Source: Clostridium sp. CAG:354_28_25 (GTDB lineage Bacteria > Bacillota > Clostridia > TANB77 > CAG-508). From it: DNA of 64,000 nt. Below, piece by piece: positions 43,818 to 52,549 of the stretch (position 1 is the first letter of the stretch; every line of letters starts with the position of its first letter). The translations under genes and the position numbers were made by a program. The stretch covers positions 206,926-270,925 of the forward strand of contig MNRL01000014.1 in the NCBI GenBank assembly GCA_001915925.1, given 5' to 3'. A model generated the notes under the pieces. It was not told the DNA's origin. It did not search any database and saw nothing but the letters and a program-made list of their open reading frames with translations.

Positions 43818-44030
43818 AAAAAAACTTCCGTACCTAGCTTACTTGCTAGGGACGAAAGTTATATTCCGCGGTTCCACCCTAATTGATAAATTTAATTATC
43901 CTCTTCGTTATAATTGTGCTCCAAAGCTCCCCATATTTTTTTGCTATTAGTTTACACCAACCACTAACTCTCTTTTAGCTTTATAAATACTTTTTCTTTT
44001 TCATCGCACTTATTAAATTTATATACTTAT
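43818..44030 (-). promoter_or_regulatory. T-box leader controlling glyS
   Basis: On the minus strand the leader contains the invariant T-box sequence GGGTGGAACCGCGG (43866-43879), preceded by stem I features (GATGAAAAAGAAAAAGTA near the 5' end, then AGAGAGTTAGTGGTTGGTGTAAACTA). It ends in a terminator hairpin ACTTTCGTCCCTAGC / GCTAGGTACGGAAGT followed by TTTTTTT. Uncharged tRNA-Gly pairing with the specifier and T-box would favour the antiterminator and switch glyS on. A GGA triplet in TTTGGAGCAC is a plausible Gly specifier, matching anticodon TCC, but the exact specifier loop was not folded. Confidence 0.92.
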
Positions 44031-44054
44031 ATCATATTATTTACAAAAAATCAA
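44026..44054 (-). promoter_or_regulatory. Promoter of the glyS T-box transcript
   Basis: On the minus strand TTGATT (44054-44049) and TATAAG (44031-44026) are 17 bases apart, placed directly before the T-box stem I. Confidence 0.7.
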
Positions 44055-44060
44055 GGATTA

Positions 44061-44366
44061 TTATTTAATTACACCAAAATATATTGCCAAAATAATTTCT
44101 GTTATTAAAATTGTAGGGAATCCTATTGTAAATTTCAATTTTTTTGTCTTATGCCTAAAAGTATACATTCCAGCAATTCCTCCAATTCCACCTCCTAGTA
44201 GAACTAGAGTAAATAAACCTGCTTCACTTATTCTCCATTCACCTTTTTGTGCCCTTCTTTTATCCCACCACATAGCTGCAAAAGCTAGTAAATTTATACA
44301 AATTAAGTATATTATAATGTTTTTTGGTGTAAATATTGCTTCTAATAATAATTTATAGTCTAACAT
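44061..44366 (-). CDS. DUF1294-family membrane protein
   Basis: A 101-residue membrane protein with the DUF1294 signature: YLICINLLAFAAMWWDKRRAQKGEWRISEAGLFTLVLLGGGIGGIAGMYTFRHKTKKLKF. The W-DK-A core and R-x-SE are the family hallmark. Three hydrophobic helices; function unknown. Two consecutive ATG codons exist; the second is chosen because it is better spaced from AGGAG. It lies between the T-box promoter and polC, transcribed the same way, with a dispersed palindrome downstream. Confidence 0.85.
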   Translation of the reverse strand: MLDYKLLLEAIFTPKNIIIYLICINLLAFAAMWWDKRRAQKGEWRISEAGLFTLVLLGGGIGGIAGMYTFRHKTKKLKFTIGFPTILITEIILAIYFGVIK

Positions 44367-44424
44367 CATTCTCTCCTATATCTTTATTTATTTACTATAG
44401 TTTATAATCTTATGTTAAGTATTT

Positions 44425-44451
44425 GAACTTTAAGCTCCGTCCCTAAAGTTC
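44425..44451. repeat. Dispersed palindromic repeat, copy 6
   Basis: GAACTTTAAGCTCCGTCCCT then AAAGTTC, 27 bp, in the short gap between the DUF1294 gene and the polC 3' end. It is the exact reverse complement of the copy at 53130. Confidence 0.8.
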
Positions 44452-44456
44452 AAAAT

Positions 44457-45317
44457 TTAAGCAAATAAACTCATTTGGTTACTTTCAGTCATTCCTTTTA
44501 AACATCCTGCATTTCTTAATAACTCTATTACTGAACTTCCCGCTTTTGCTCTCATTCTTATGTCATCTATACACATAAATGGCTCTTCTTCTCTTGCTTT
44601 TACTATACTTTCTGCTGCGACAGTTCCAAGACCTGGAATACTATTTAATGGTGGTCTTATTCCATCCTCTTCTGCAATAAACTTTGTACTATGAGATTTA
44701 TACAAGTCCATTGGTAAGAAATTGATTCCTCTTTCATACATTTCTAACACTAATTCTAATATGGCATACATATTCTTATCTTTAGTAGTTGCACTATTTC
44801 CTGCTAAATCTATTTCTTTCATCTTATTTAGTACTTTTTCTTTTCCGTGACACATTATATCACTATCAAATTCATCTGCTCTTATTGTAAAATATGCTGT
44901 ATAATATGCCTTTGGCTCGTGTACTTTAAACCATGCTATTCTAAATGCATTTGTAACATATGCTGCTGCATGAGCTTTTGGAAACATGTATTTTATCTTC
45001 TCGCAAGATTTTATATACCACTCTGGAACATCATGTTCCTTCATTAATTCTTTATATTGCTCCCATTTAGGTTCCTTCCCTTTTGCTACCTTTCCTTTAC
45101 GAACTGATTCCATTATCTTAAATGAATCATTTGGTGGTAATCCTTTTTTGATTAAATATATCATTATATCATCACGACAACATATTGCTTGTGACAATGT
45201 GACTGTTCCTTCATCTATTAATGTTTGTGCATTTCCAAGCCATACGTCTGTACCATGTGACAAACCAGAAATACGAATTAATTCATCAAATCTTTTGGGC
45301 TTAGTATCTACTAACAT
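44457..45317 (-). CDS. polC: DNA polymerase III PolC, C-terminal part (after frameshift)
   Basis: This 286-residue frame is the end of PolC, not a separate gene. It begins in MLVDTKPKRFDELIRISGLSHGTDVWLGNAQTLI, which in normal PolC continues directly from GIPEFGTKFVR of the upstream frame. It contains the rest of the palm/fingers region (YMFPKAHAAAYVTNAFRIAWFKVHEPKAYYTAYF) and the C-terminal helix-hairpin-helix domain (NSIPGLGTVAAESIVKAREEEPFMCIDDIRMRA) ending in NQMSLFA. There is no independent ribosome binding site. The two frames overlap by 17 nt, and a single extra base in CGGA (45318-45321) explains the break. Confidence 0.9.
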   Translation of the reverse strand: MLVDTKPKRFDELIRISGLSHGTDVWLGNAQTLIDEGTVTLSQAICCRDDIMIYLIKKGLPPNDSFKIMESVRKGKVAKGKEPKWEQYKELMKEHDVPEWYIKSCEKIKYMFPKAHAAAYVTNAFRIAWFKVHEPKAYYTAYFTIRADEFDSDIMCHGKEKVLNKMKEIDLAGNSATTKDKNMYAILELVLEMYERGINFLPMDLYKSHSTKFIAEEDGIRPPLNSIPGLGTVAAESIVKAREEEPFMCIDDIRMRAKAGSSVIELLRNAGCLKGMTESNQMSLFA

Positions 45318-48300
45318 TCCGTCTTACAAATTTTGTACCAAACTCTGGAATTCCATAGCTTCCTACTTGTGAATGTATTTGCTCTGGCGTTACTCCTAAA
45401 GCATCTGTAGAACTAAAAATTGACATTGTTTCTTTATCATCTAGCGGAACTTTAGTTGGATCTATTCCTGTAATATCAAATAACATTCTTATCATTGTAG
45501 GATCATCATGTCCTAGTATATCTAGTTTTAACAAATTTTGATCAATTGAGTGATAATCAAAATGTGTTGTTATAATATCAGAATTCGGATCATCTGCTGG
45601 ATGTTGTACAGGTGTAAATTCGTATATTTCTCTTCCTTTCGGAACAACTATAATTCCACCTGGGTGTTGTCCGGTTGTCCTTTTTATTCCTGTACAACCT
45701 TGTGAAATCCTTGCAACTTCTGCATTAGTTACTGGTATATTTCTTTCTTCATAATATTTTTTTACATAGCCAAATGCTGTTTTATCAGCAACTGTACCAA
45801 CTGTTCCAGCTTTAAATGTTGTTCCTTTTCCAAATATTACTTCTGTATATCTATGTGCTTTTGCTTGGTATTCTCCAGAGAAATTTAAGTCTATATCTGG
45901 TTCTTTATCACCATTAAATCCCAAGAATGTTTCGAAAGGTATATCCATACCATCTTTTACAAGTTTAGTTCCACATTTTGGACAATCTTTATCTGGAAGG
46001 TCAAATCCATTTTCATATCCGTAATCGGTAAAATCTGAATATTTACAATTTGGACATCTATAATGTGCTGGAAGCGAGTTAACTTCTGTTATACCTGTCA
46101 TATTAGCAACAAATGACGAACCAACAGAACCTCTTGATCCAACTATATAACCATCTTCGTTTGACTTCCAAACTAGCTTTTGTGCAATTATATACATAAC
46201 TGAGAATCCATTTGTTATTATAGAATTTAGTTCTTTGTCTAATCTCTCTTTAACCAAATCTGGTAGAGGATCTCCATATAATTCATGTGCTTTTGAATAT
46301 GCTATTTCTTTTATAGTAGTTTCACAACCAGGTATATGTGGTGGACATTTTTCTGGCGATATTGGGCTAATCCAATCACACATATCAGAAACTTTATTTG
46401 TATTTGTTACAACTACTTCGTATGCCTTTTCTTTTCCAAGGTATGAAAACTCTTCAAGCATTTCTTCTGTTGTTCTTAAATATAGTGGTGCTTGCTGGTC
46501 TGCATCATCATATCCTTGACCGGCTTGTAACATTCTTCTATATATTTCGTCAGATGGATCCATAAAATGAACATCACATGTTGCAACTACTAATTTATTT
46601 AATCTTTCACCAATTTCAACAATTTTTCTGTTAATATTTCTTAATCCTTCTTTATCTGCTACAGTTCCATTTCTTATTAAGAAATCATTATTACCTAATG
46701 GTTGAATTTCTAAATAATCGTAGTCTTTTGCAATATCTTCTATTTCTTCATCAGTTTTTCCCATTTCTATTGCTTGGTATAACTCACCTGCTTCACAGGC
46801 ACTTCCTAGTATTAAACCTTCAGAATATTTTTTATATATTGATTTTAATATTCTTGGTTTTTTATAAAAATAATCTAGGTGGGAAATAGAAACTAATTTA
46901 TATAAATTCTTAAGACCTACATAATTTGTTGCTAAAATTATCGCATGATATGTTGGTAATTTCTTAAAATCCGCCTCTCCAGCAATCTTTTTAGTGATAT
47001 CATCTAAAGTTTCTACACCTTTTTCTTTTAACATATTAAGCATTACATTTAATACTTTTACAGTTGTATCAACATCATCTAGCGCTCTATGTGCAACTTC
47101 TACCTTTATTCCTAAGTTTTCTGCAATCTTACCTAACTTATATTTTTTATAATCTGGAAACAAGTCTTTTGCAAGTCTTAATGTATCTAAATATGTATTA
47201 TCTAAACTTAATCCTAATTCATTTGCATTATATTTTAAAAATCCTATGTCAAAATCCGCATTATGTGCAACTAATACAGAATCTCCTACAAATTCTAGTA
47301 TTTTAGGCATAACTTTATCTATCGTTTCTGCATCTTTTACCATATCGTCTGTAATATTTGTAACCTCTACAACTCTTTGAGGTATTGACTTTTCTGGATT
47401 TACAAAACAAGAAAATTCATCTATTACCTCTCCATTTTTTACTTTCATTATTCCGACTTCTGTAATTTTTTCTGTTCTAAATGAAAAACCGGTTGTTTCT
47501 AAGTCTAATACACAATAAGTTGTATCTATACTTTGTCCTTTAGAAAAAGACACTGGTGAAACTTTATCAGGTGCTAAATATGCTTCAACACCATAAATTA
47601 TTTTTATATCATGATTATCAAATCCTAATAATTTATGTGCTTCCGGAAATGCTTGTACAACACCATGATCTGTTATTGCGATAGATTTCATTCCCCATTT
47701 CATGGCTCTTTTTATTAAATCTGTAGCAGATGTCATTCCATCCATTTGACTCATTTTTGTATGCATATGAAGCTCTACTCTTTTTTCTTCTGCGTTATCC
47801 ATTCTTATTTCTTTTTTAGGTGGTTCTATTTCTAAAATAGTATATGCCATAACAGTCTGCTCATGTGAAAACGAATCCATTTGTGCAGTTCCTGCTATTT
47901 TTATCGCTTTAGCATTTTTTACTCTTCCCATAACTTTTTTAGCATTTTTCTTATCTAAAAATGCTTTACATGTTAATGTACTAGTTCCATCATATAAATC
48001 AAAACTATACAATACTCTTCCAGATTTTAATTCTCTATCTTCAGAATTTATAACTTCTCCTTCTAATGAAACCTTTTTATCATCAACACCTAAATCTTTT
48101 ATTTTTACTAATGGTTCATTTATCGTTAATGAATTTCCTAAAATTAAAGGTGAACTATTATCCTCTTCTGGAAGTTCTGGTACTTCTGCATCTGTTTCTA
48201 TTACCGAATTTGCAATTATATTAACATCTCCAGCATATGTATCTAAACCTGCTTTTCCAATTATTTTTATAGCTTTCACTTTCTCTATTTTTTCTAATAC

Positions 48301-49215
48301 AATTGTAGACTCTTCCATAGTACAAAAAGATTTACATGTCATAATTCCTGTACCATCATAAATGTCTAATATAATCATCTTTTTGCCAGATTTTGTATCT
48401 CTAGAATCTAATTCTACAATTCTTCCTTCTATTGTTACTTTTCCAGAATTTGCATTAATGTCTTTTATCTTTACATGATTTTCTTTTGCTTTAGATGGTT
48501 TTCCGATAATATAATCTATATTATTATTTTCTAAAACTTGAGGTGGCACCATTTCGCCTAATTCCTCTGGAGGAATATCACTATCAGAAGGTAATGGTAC
48601 ATAATAATCTGGTGGCTCTTGAATTTTAGCATTTGCTTTTTCTTCCTCATGTCTTTTCATTTCTTCTATTCTATTTCTTATCAATTGTTCTTCTAATAGC
48701 CTATTATTTTCCTCTTGTCTTGTTAATTCTTCTTTGCTTATCTGTTCTTCTAAATTAATTTTATATTCTTTTCCTAATAAATTCTTTATCGTTATTTCTA
48801 CTTGCTTGTCTGTCTTTCTGGTTCGTAAAAAATCTGCACCTTTTATATGCATCTTTACATTTATATTGTTATTTTCTATCTCTATTGTACTTTTCATAAG
48901 TAAAATAGGCTTCATTAGAGGGTGTTTATGTGCCATATAGCATATTATATTCTTCCATTCATCTTTTACTTCAGGAATCTTGGTTCCATCTTCGTAATTA
49001 AATATCATTTCTATATCTTTTATTTGAAATCTTTCCATTAGATATTTCTCAAAATCCCACATATCTTTTATTTGAACGAATTTATCTGTGTTTAAAATGA
49101 TAGTTAATTTATTAGTTTTTTTGTTTATTCCTATCTTACTTATATAACACTCTTGCATTTGGGAATTATTTTTATAGTCACTAAATATTTCCTTTATTTT
49201 CTTTAAGTTTTTCAA
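45301..49215 (-). CDS. polC: DNA polymerase III alpha subunit, Gram-positive PolC type (main part, frameshifted at its end)
   Basis: The first 1304 residues of the replicative polymerase. N-terminal domain 1-230; two OB domains (about 248-340 and 369-462); PHP domain start RVELHMHTKMSQMDG (479-493); the inserted proofreading exonuclease with DLETTGF (571-577), HNADFDIGFL (651-660) and AHRALDDVDTT (708-717); zinc finger CPNC...CPKC (1054-1081); polymerase active-site PDIDLNFSG (1106-1114). The frame ends in FVRRNVSRY then stop, where the family continues with FVR-x-ML-x-DTKPK; the remainder is in the +1 frame at 44457-45317. Joined length would be about 1585 residues, longer than the usual about 1440, owing to the second OB domain. 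Confidence 0.93.
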   Translation of the reverse strand: MKNLKKIKEIFSDYKNNSQMQECYISKIGINKKTNKLTIILNTDKFVQIKDMWDFEKYLMERFQIKDIEMIFNYEDGTKIPEVKDEWKNIICYMAHKHPLMKPILLMKSTIEIENNNINVKMHIKGADFLRTRKTDKQVEITIKNLLGKEYKINLEEQISKEELTRQEENNRLLEEQLIRNRIEEMKRHEEEKANAKIQEPPDYYVPLPSDSDIPPEELGEMVPPQVLENNNIDYIIGKPSKAKENHVKIKDINANSGKVTIEGRIVELDSRDTKSGKKMIILDIYDGTGIMTCKSFCTMEESTIVLEKIEKVKAIKIIGKAGLDTYAGDVNIIANSVIETDAEVPELPEEDNSSPLILGNSLTINEPLVKIKDLGVDDKKVSLEGEVINSEDRELKSGRVLYSFDLYDGTSTLTCKAFLDKKNAKKVMGRVKNAKAIKIAGTAQMDSFSHEQTVMAYTILEIEPPKKEIRMDNAEEKRVELHMHTKMSQMDGMTSATDLIKRAMKWGMKSIAITDHGVVQAFPEAHKLLGFDNHDIKIIYGVEAYLAPDKVSPVSFSKGQSIDTTYCVLDLETTGFSFRTEKITEVGIMKVKNGEVIDEFSCFVNPEKSIPQRVVEVTNITDDMVKDAETIDKVMPKILEFVGDSVLVAHNADFDIGFLKYNANELGLSLDNTYLDTLRLAKDLFPDYKKYKLGKIAENLGIKVEVAHRALDDVDTTVKVLNVMLNMLKEKGVETLDDITKKIAGEADFKKLPTYHAIILATNYVGLKNLYKLVSISHLDYFYKKPRILKSIYKKYSEGLILGSACEAGELYQAIEMGKTDEEIEDIAKDYDYLEIQPLGNNDFLIRNGTVADKEGLRNINRKIVEIGERLNKLVVATCDVHFMDPSDEIYRRMLQAGQGYDDADQQAPLYLRTTEEMLEEFSYLGKEKAYEVVVTNTNKVSDMCDWISPISPEKCPPHIPGCETTIKEIAYSKAHELYGDPLPDLVKERLDKELNSIITNGFSVMYIIAQKLVWKSNEDGYIVGSRGSVGSSFVANMTGITEVNSLPAHYRCPNCKYSDFTDYGYENGFDLPDKDCPKCGTKLVKDGMDIPFETFLGFNGDKEPDIDLNFSGEYQAKAHRYTEVIFGKGTTFKAGTVGTVADKTAFGYVKKYYEERNIPVTNAEVARISQGCTGIKRTTGQHPGGIIVVPKGREIYEFTPVQHPADDPNSDIITTHFDYHSIDQNLLKLDILGHDDPTMIRMLFDITGIDPTKVPLDDKETMSIFSSTDALGVTPEQIHSQVGSYGIPEFGTKFVRRNVSRY

Positions 49216-49226
49216 TTTAGCATCTC

Positions 49227-49715
49227 CTATTTGTTATCAGTCGTTTTTTCTCCGATTACTTTTAATATTTTTTCATAAACTAATTTTACGTCTTTTACAC
49301 CATTTATGAAAATTATCCTTTGTGTTATTTTCTTGCTATTTGTATATATCATTATCGTTCCTATTTTAAAAACTATTTGTAAAAATGTTTGCCCATATTT
49401 AATTTGTGTCATATCTGTATATTTTACTTCTTTCTCATTATCATCTTTAATTTTATTGTTATATACTAATTTATCACTATAAAATTTATAGAAACTATTT
49501 CTATATTTTACCTTATTATAAATAGCATTTATTATTAGATATATAACATATATAACTAATATTGCTATACCATATTCTATTAATTGTTTTTCAGAAATTA
49601 ATACTACTAAAATTAGAATTATAATTAGTAATGTTGTTACATGATTATATAAAAAACTAAATACTACATTATATTTTGGTTTTACTGTTAATTTTACTTC
49701 TTCTTTTTTATCCAT
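49227..49715 (-). CDS. Unknown membrane protein between rseP and polC
   Basis: A 162-residue protein with two adjacent membrane helices (about residues 22-42 and 47-66) after a short basic-acidic N-terminus, followed by a soluble domain (SFYKFYSDKLVYNNKIKDDNEKEVKYTDMTQIKYGQTFLQIVFKIGTIMIYT) with the strand pattern of a bacterial PH domain as in YcxB- or YdbT-like membrane proteins. I do not recognise a specific family. It sits 12 nt before polC and 15 nt after rseP, so it is part of the frr-to-polC operon. Confidence 0.7.
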   Translation of the reverse strand: MDKKEEVKLTVKPKYNVVFSFLYNHVTTLLIIILILVVLISEKQLIEYGIAILVIYVIYLIINAIYNKVKYRNSFYKFYSDKLVYNNKIKDDNEKEVKYTDMTQIKYGQTFLQIVFKIGTIMIYTNSKKITQRIIFINGVKDVKLVYEKILKVIGEKTTDNK

Positions 49716-49729
49716 TTTCGTACCTCTTT

Positions 49730-50998
49730 TTAAAAAATTCTTAAAATATCTTTATATGATATAAATATTGATAATGATATTAAAATTATAAAACCTACCA
49801 TTTGAATCCCTATTTCTAATTCTTCTTTCATTGGCTTTCTTCTAATTGCCTCTATTAATAATATTAACAATTTTCCACCATCTAATGCTGGTATTGGTAA
49901 TAAGTTTGTTACTCCTAGTGAAATAGAAATTATTGCAAGCATGTATATAAAATCTACAAATCCTGTTGTTTGTGATACTACACTAGATATTCCTACAGGT
50001 CCCATCATTTGATCTATTCCTACTTTGCCAGTAAACAACATTTTTAAGTTTTCTACTATTGAACCTAAAAAATCACCAGTCTTAAAAAAAGCATAATAAA
50101 TATTATTCGCAAAATTATTTTCTGCCATTTTAAAGTTTATTCCTAGATAATATGTTGGAATCAAATCCAATTCTAAGTTTAGGATAATTTTTTCTCCATT
50201 CCTCTCAATTTCCACTTCTGCTGTATTGCTTTCACAATTTTGTATTGCTTCTATTAATTTATCTGCACTTTCTTTTACATCTACACCATTAAATTTTGTA
50301 ATTACATCGTTCGTTTCGATTCCTGCCTTTGCTGCTGCACTTTCTTCATCTATTTGCACTACTTGTGTTGCATTTTCGCCACTATTGCTACTTGCTACAT
50401 ATATACCTGTACTTTTAGTTTGCTTTTCTGTCGGAGTTAACCTAATTTCCTTTTCTTCATTATTTCTTTCTATTTGTATTGCCAATTCTTCACCATTTGA
50501 ATTTTGAAGAATGTTATCTATATCTGTTTTTGTTTTTATTTTTTTGCCATTAATTTTATCTATTTTATCTCCTGCATATATACCTGCTTGTTCTGCTGCA
50601 AAGTCTGGCATTGTTGAGTCTACAACTGTAGATACATTGTTACCAACTGATGCCATTATTATAAAATATACTAATATACCAAAAACAATATTTACTGTTG
50701 CACCTGCTGCAACAATAGCCATTCTTTTTGGTATACTAGCATTATTAAAAGCTCGTTCATCTTCTGATTTAGTATCTTCTCCTTCTAGCCTAACAAATCC
50801 TCCTAATGGGATTAATCTTAATTCATATTTTGTTTCTTTCCCTTGTTTTGTCCAAACCTTGGGTCCAAATCCTATTGCAAATTCATGTACTTTTACTTTA
50901 AATAATTTTGCTATACAGAAATGACCAGCTTCATGAATTAATATTAAAAATCCCAATAAGAAAATTATTTTTATAGCATTTATTAAAAAACTTATCAA
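49730..50998 (-). CDS. rseP: Site-2 protease RseP
   Basis: A 422-residue intramembrane zinc protease. HEAGHF near residue 22 provides the two His ligands and catalytic Glu, and NLLPIPALDGGKLL near residue 362 provides the Asp ligand. Two PDZ domains lie between (VDSTMPDFAAEQAGIYAGDKIDKINGKKI and VVQIDEESAAAKAGIETNDVITKFNGVDV); most Bacillota RasP proteins show only one clear PDZ, while RseP proper has two. It cuts membrane anti-sigma factors and leftover signal peptides. It follows cdsA by 16 nt. Confidence 0.95.
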   Translation of the reverse strand: MISFLINAIKIIFLLGFLILIHEAGHFCIAKLFKVKVHEFAIGFGPKVWTKQGKETKYELRLIPLGGFVRLEGEDTKSEDERAFNNASIPKRMAIVAAGATVNIVFGILVYFIIMASVGNNVSTVVDSTMPDFAAEQAGIYAGDKIDKINGKKIKTKTDIDNILQNSNGEELAIQIERNNEEKEIRLTPTEKQTKSTGIYVASSNSGENATQVVQIDEESAAAKAGIETNDVITKFNGVDVKESADKLIEAIQNCESNTAEVEIERNGEKIILNLELDLIPTYYLGINFKMAENNFANNIYYAFFKTGDFLGSIVENLKMLFTGKVGIDQMMGPVGISSVVSQTTGFVDFIYMLAIISISLGVTNLLPIPALDGGKLLILLIEAIRRKPMKEELEIGIQMVGFIILISLSIFISYKDILRIF

Positions 50999-51014
50999 AA
51001 AGAAACCTCCTAGT

Positions 51015-51824
51015 TTAAATTAATACTAATAAAAAATATGCAAATGGAGCTATAAATATTATACTATCTATTCTATCTAACATTCCTCCGTGTCCAGGTA
51101 TTAAATTACTATAATCTTTTATGCCTGTAAATCTTTTAATTGATGATGCTGCAAAATCTCCCATTTGACTTAATAAGCTTAGGATTATCCCTATAGTAGC
51201 TACTAATATATAATTAATATTCATTCCACATAAATTATTAATTATTACCGTATATATTAATATCATTATTACAGCTCCAACTGTTCCTCCAACACAACCT
51301 TCTATTGTTTTATTAGGACTAATCTTACTAAATTTATGTTTTCCTATTAATTTACCACAAACATATGCAAAAATGTCTGTTCCCCATGATGCAAACATTA
51401 CATACCAAATTAAAAATACTCCGTTTTCTGCAGCTCTAATAATTGGCATAAACATTAAGAATATTACTATATAACATATTCCAAATAAAGTTACTGCTGC
51501 ATCTATTATCGTTGTTTTCATCTTAGTTATTAGAATTTGTGCAAAGCATAATAATATAGCTATTGGAACAACTGCTCCTATTATTAGCATTAAATATTCT
51601 CTTGGAAAAACATGTATTAATGCTATCGTTACACATGCTAAATAGCCAAGCCATGTTAATGGCTTCGCTTTATCGCTAACTTTAAAAGCATGTGAATACT
51701 CATGAAAACTCATAGCTGCAATTATTGCAAATGCAATATCTATTACAATTTGATTTCCAAAAATAAGTACTAATGCTACTATAGGAAAACCAATTAATCC
51801 TGAAATTACTCTTTTTATACTCAT
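51015..51824 (-). CDS. cdsA: Phosphatidate cytidylyltransferase
   Basis: A 269-residue polytopic membrane enzyme with about seven or eight helices. The C-terminal signature SQMGDFAASSIKRFTGIKDYSNLIPGHGGMLDRIDSIIF holds the conserved acidic residues for CTP and Mg2+, and PNKTIEGCVGGT precedes it. It converts phosphatidic acid and CTP to CDP-diacylglycerol, the precursor of phosphatidylglycerol and cardiolipin. The start overlaps the uppS stop by one base. In many Clostridia dxr lies between cdsA and rseP, but here only 16 nt separate them. Confidence 0.95.
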   Translation of the reverse strand: MSIKRVISGLIGFPIVALVLIFGNQIVIDIAFAIIAAMSFHEYSHAFKVSDKAKPLTWLGYLACVTIALIHVFPREYLMLIIGAVVPIAILLCFAQILITKMKTTIIDAAVTLFGICYIVIFLMFMPIIRAAENGVFLIWYVMFASWGTDIFAYVCGKLIGKHKFSKISPNKTIEGCVGGTVGAVIMILIYTVIINNLCGMNINYILVATIGIILSLLSQMGDFAASSIKRFTGIKDYSNLIPGHGGMLDRIDSIIFIAPFAYFLLVLI

Positions 51825-52537
51825 TATTTTCCTCCAAATTTTCTATTTCTCTTTTGAAACTCTAAAATTGCATTATCAATGTCTTCTTCTGTAAAATCTG
51901 GCCATAATTTATCTAGAAATAGGAATTCTGAATACACGATTTGCCAAGGCAAGAAATTGCTTGTGCGCAATTCTCCACTTGTTCTAATAACTAGATCTGG
52001 GTCTGGTTCCCCTTTTGTATATAAATTATCCGAAATAGTTTCTTCTGTAATATTGTCTACATCTAATTCACCATTTTTTACTTGCTTCGCAATTTTCTTA
52101 ACTGCTGTTACGATTTCATTTCTGCCTCCATAGTTTAATGCAATATTAAATGTTACTCCAGTATTGTCTTTTGTTCTTTCCTCACATTTTCTTATACTTT
52201 TTTGCATTCCCTCTGAAAGAACTGATATATCTCCTAACACTTTCACCTTTATATTTTCTGTATCTGCCCTTTTACTATAGTCGTCTAGATAATTTTGAAG
52301 AAGTAACATAAGTGCACTTACTTCCTCTTCTGTTCTTTTCCAATTTTCTGTTGAAAAAGCATAAACAGTAATATACCCTAATCCTATTTTGTTAGCATAT
52401 CTAACTATTTTTTCTAATGTTTTTGCTCCTTCTTTATGTCCTAATTTTGCAGGAAGACCTCTTTGTTTTGCCCATCTCCTATTTCCATCCATTATTATTG
52501 CAATATGCTTTGGAAAATTTTCTCTTTCAAAATTCAT
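51824..52537 (-). CDS. uppS: Isoprenyl transferase (undecaprenyl diphosphate synthase)
   Basis: A 237-residue cis-prenyltransferase. AIIMDGNRRWAKQRGLPAKLGHKEGAKTLEKIVRYA carries the catalytic Asp and FPP-binding residues; YAFSTENWKR, FNIALNYGGRNEIV and the C-terminal PDPDLVIRTSGELRTSNFLPWQIVYSEFLFLDKLWPDF are standard. It makes the C55 carrier lipid for peptidoglycan precursors. It sits between frr (12 nt) and cdsA (1-nt overlap), the normal order in Bacillota. Confidence 0.97.
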   Translation of the reverse strand: MNFERENFPKHIAIIMDGNRRWAKQRGLPAKLGHKEGAKTLEKIVRYANKIGLGYITVYAFSTENWKRTEEEVSALMLLLQNYLDDYSKRADTENIKVKVLGDISVLSEGMQKSIRKCEERTKDNTGVTFNIALNYGGRNEIVTAVKKIAKQVKNGELDVDNITEETISDNLYTKGEPDPDLVIRTSGELRTSNFLPWQIVYSEFLFLDKLWPDFTEEDIDNAILEFQKRNRKFGGK

Positions 52538-52549
52538 ATAAAACTCCTT

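Noticed and set aside
44457..45317. The 286-residue frame after polC as an independent gene
   Set aside because: It continues the PolC family sequence without a gap and has no ribosome binding site; it is the frameshifted end of polC.
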